From assembly GCA_028292305.1 (NCBI GenBank), contig JAQGMQ010000245.1:1-5249 (forward strand): a DNA stretch of 5,249 nucleotides. Direction: 5' to 3'. This DNA comes from Rhodoferax sp. Its GTDB lineage: Bacteria > Pseudomonadota > Gammaproteobacteria > Burkholderiales > Burkholderiaceae_C. Positions 5,213-5,249 of the stretch are shown here, in pieces. The notes beneath the pieces are model-generated. The model was not told the DNA's origin and made no database searches. It saw nothing but the letters and a program-made list of their open reading frames with translations. Position numbers and translations under genes: made by a program. Within the stretch, counting starts at the first letter, position 1. Every line of letters begins with the position of its first letter.

Positions 5213-5249
5213 GTGTCCCATTTTTCTGAAAAGCGCAGATTGCGTCTTG
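5213..5249 (+). CDS. Start of an unidentified gene, cut by the window edge
   Basis: A GTG codon at 5213 has a good ribosome site, AAGGAA (5200-5205), 7 nt upstream and is open to the end of the window. It encodes a start resembling (V/M)SHFSEKRRLRL. The basic KRRLR cluster near the N-terminus would suit the n-region of a signal peptide or a first membrane segment, but only 12 codons are visible. No family can be assigned. Confidence 0.45.
   Translation, partial: MSHFSEKRRLRL

Noticed and set aside
5036..5221. Minus-strand 61-codon frame in the right intergenic region
   Set aside because: It has no ribosome site of note and no recognisable pattern, and it covers the terminator-like hairpin and the start region of the right-edge gene.
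1..5249. Mobile elements, CRISPR arrays, tRNA or rRNA genes
   Set aside because: I looked for transposase-like frames, regularly spaced repeats, and tRNA-like cloverleaf or T-loop sequences, and saw none I could support.

Overview
The window is dense, high-GC DNA with tight gene spacing. Gene content and codon use (strong GC bias at third positions) suggest a beta-proteobacterium, most likely Burkholderiales/Comamonadaceae. That placement is inferred from style and gene content, not from any marker gene.

Block 1 (1-2749, + strand) is the distal part of a tripartite efflux operon. It holds the 3' end of a small inner-membrane DUF1656 (AaeX-type) protein, then an HlyD/AaeA-type periplasmic membrane-fusion protein, then a NodT-family outer-membrane lipoprotein channel. 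The gaps are 7 and 5 nt, so the genes are probably co-transcribed. An FUSC/AaeB-type permease is expected upstream, outside the window. Together they would export aromatic acids or similar small toxic compounds across both membranes; the substrate is not visible here.

Block 2 (2754-4128, - strand) converges on block 1 with only 4 nt between the stop codons. An 18-bp perfect palindrome lies at the junction. In transcription order the block contains an ArsR-type winged-helix regulator, then, 4 nt downstream, a fusion of a cold-shock RNA/DNA-binding domain to a DUF1294 membrane domain.

Block 3 (4129-4907) is a 75-bp divergent control region followed on the + strand by two small, translationally coupled proteins (ATGA overlap) of the dimeric alpha/beta-barrel type: a NIPSNAP-family protein and an antibiotic-biosynthesis-monooxygenase (ABM) protein. 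The control region carries two perfect inverted repeats. One covers the regulator's own start codon and encloses a -10 box placed so that the regulator's mRNA would be leaderless. The ArsR protein is the obvious candidate to control both directions.

Block 4 (4908-5249) is about 305 nt without a convincing gene. It contains a good intrinsic-terminator-like hairpin with a T tract (5071-5113). A probable new gene starts at a GTG near the right edge (5213), preceded by AAGGAA, and is cut off by the window end.

The efflux genes are a familiar arrangement. The parts most worth a second look are the ArsR/NIPSNAP/ABM control region and the membrane-anchored cold-shock protein that shares the regulator's operon.
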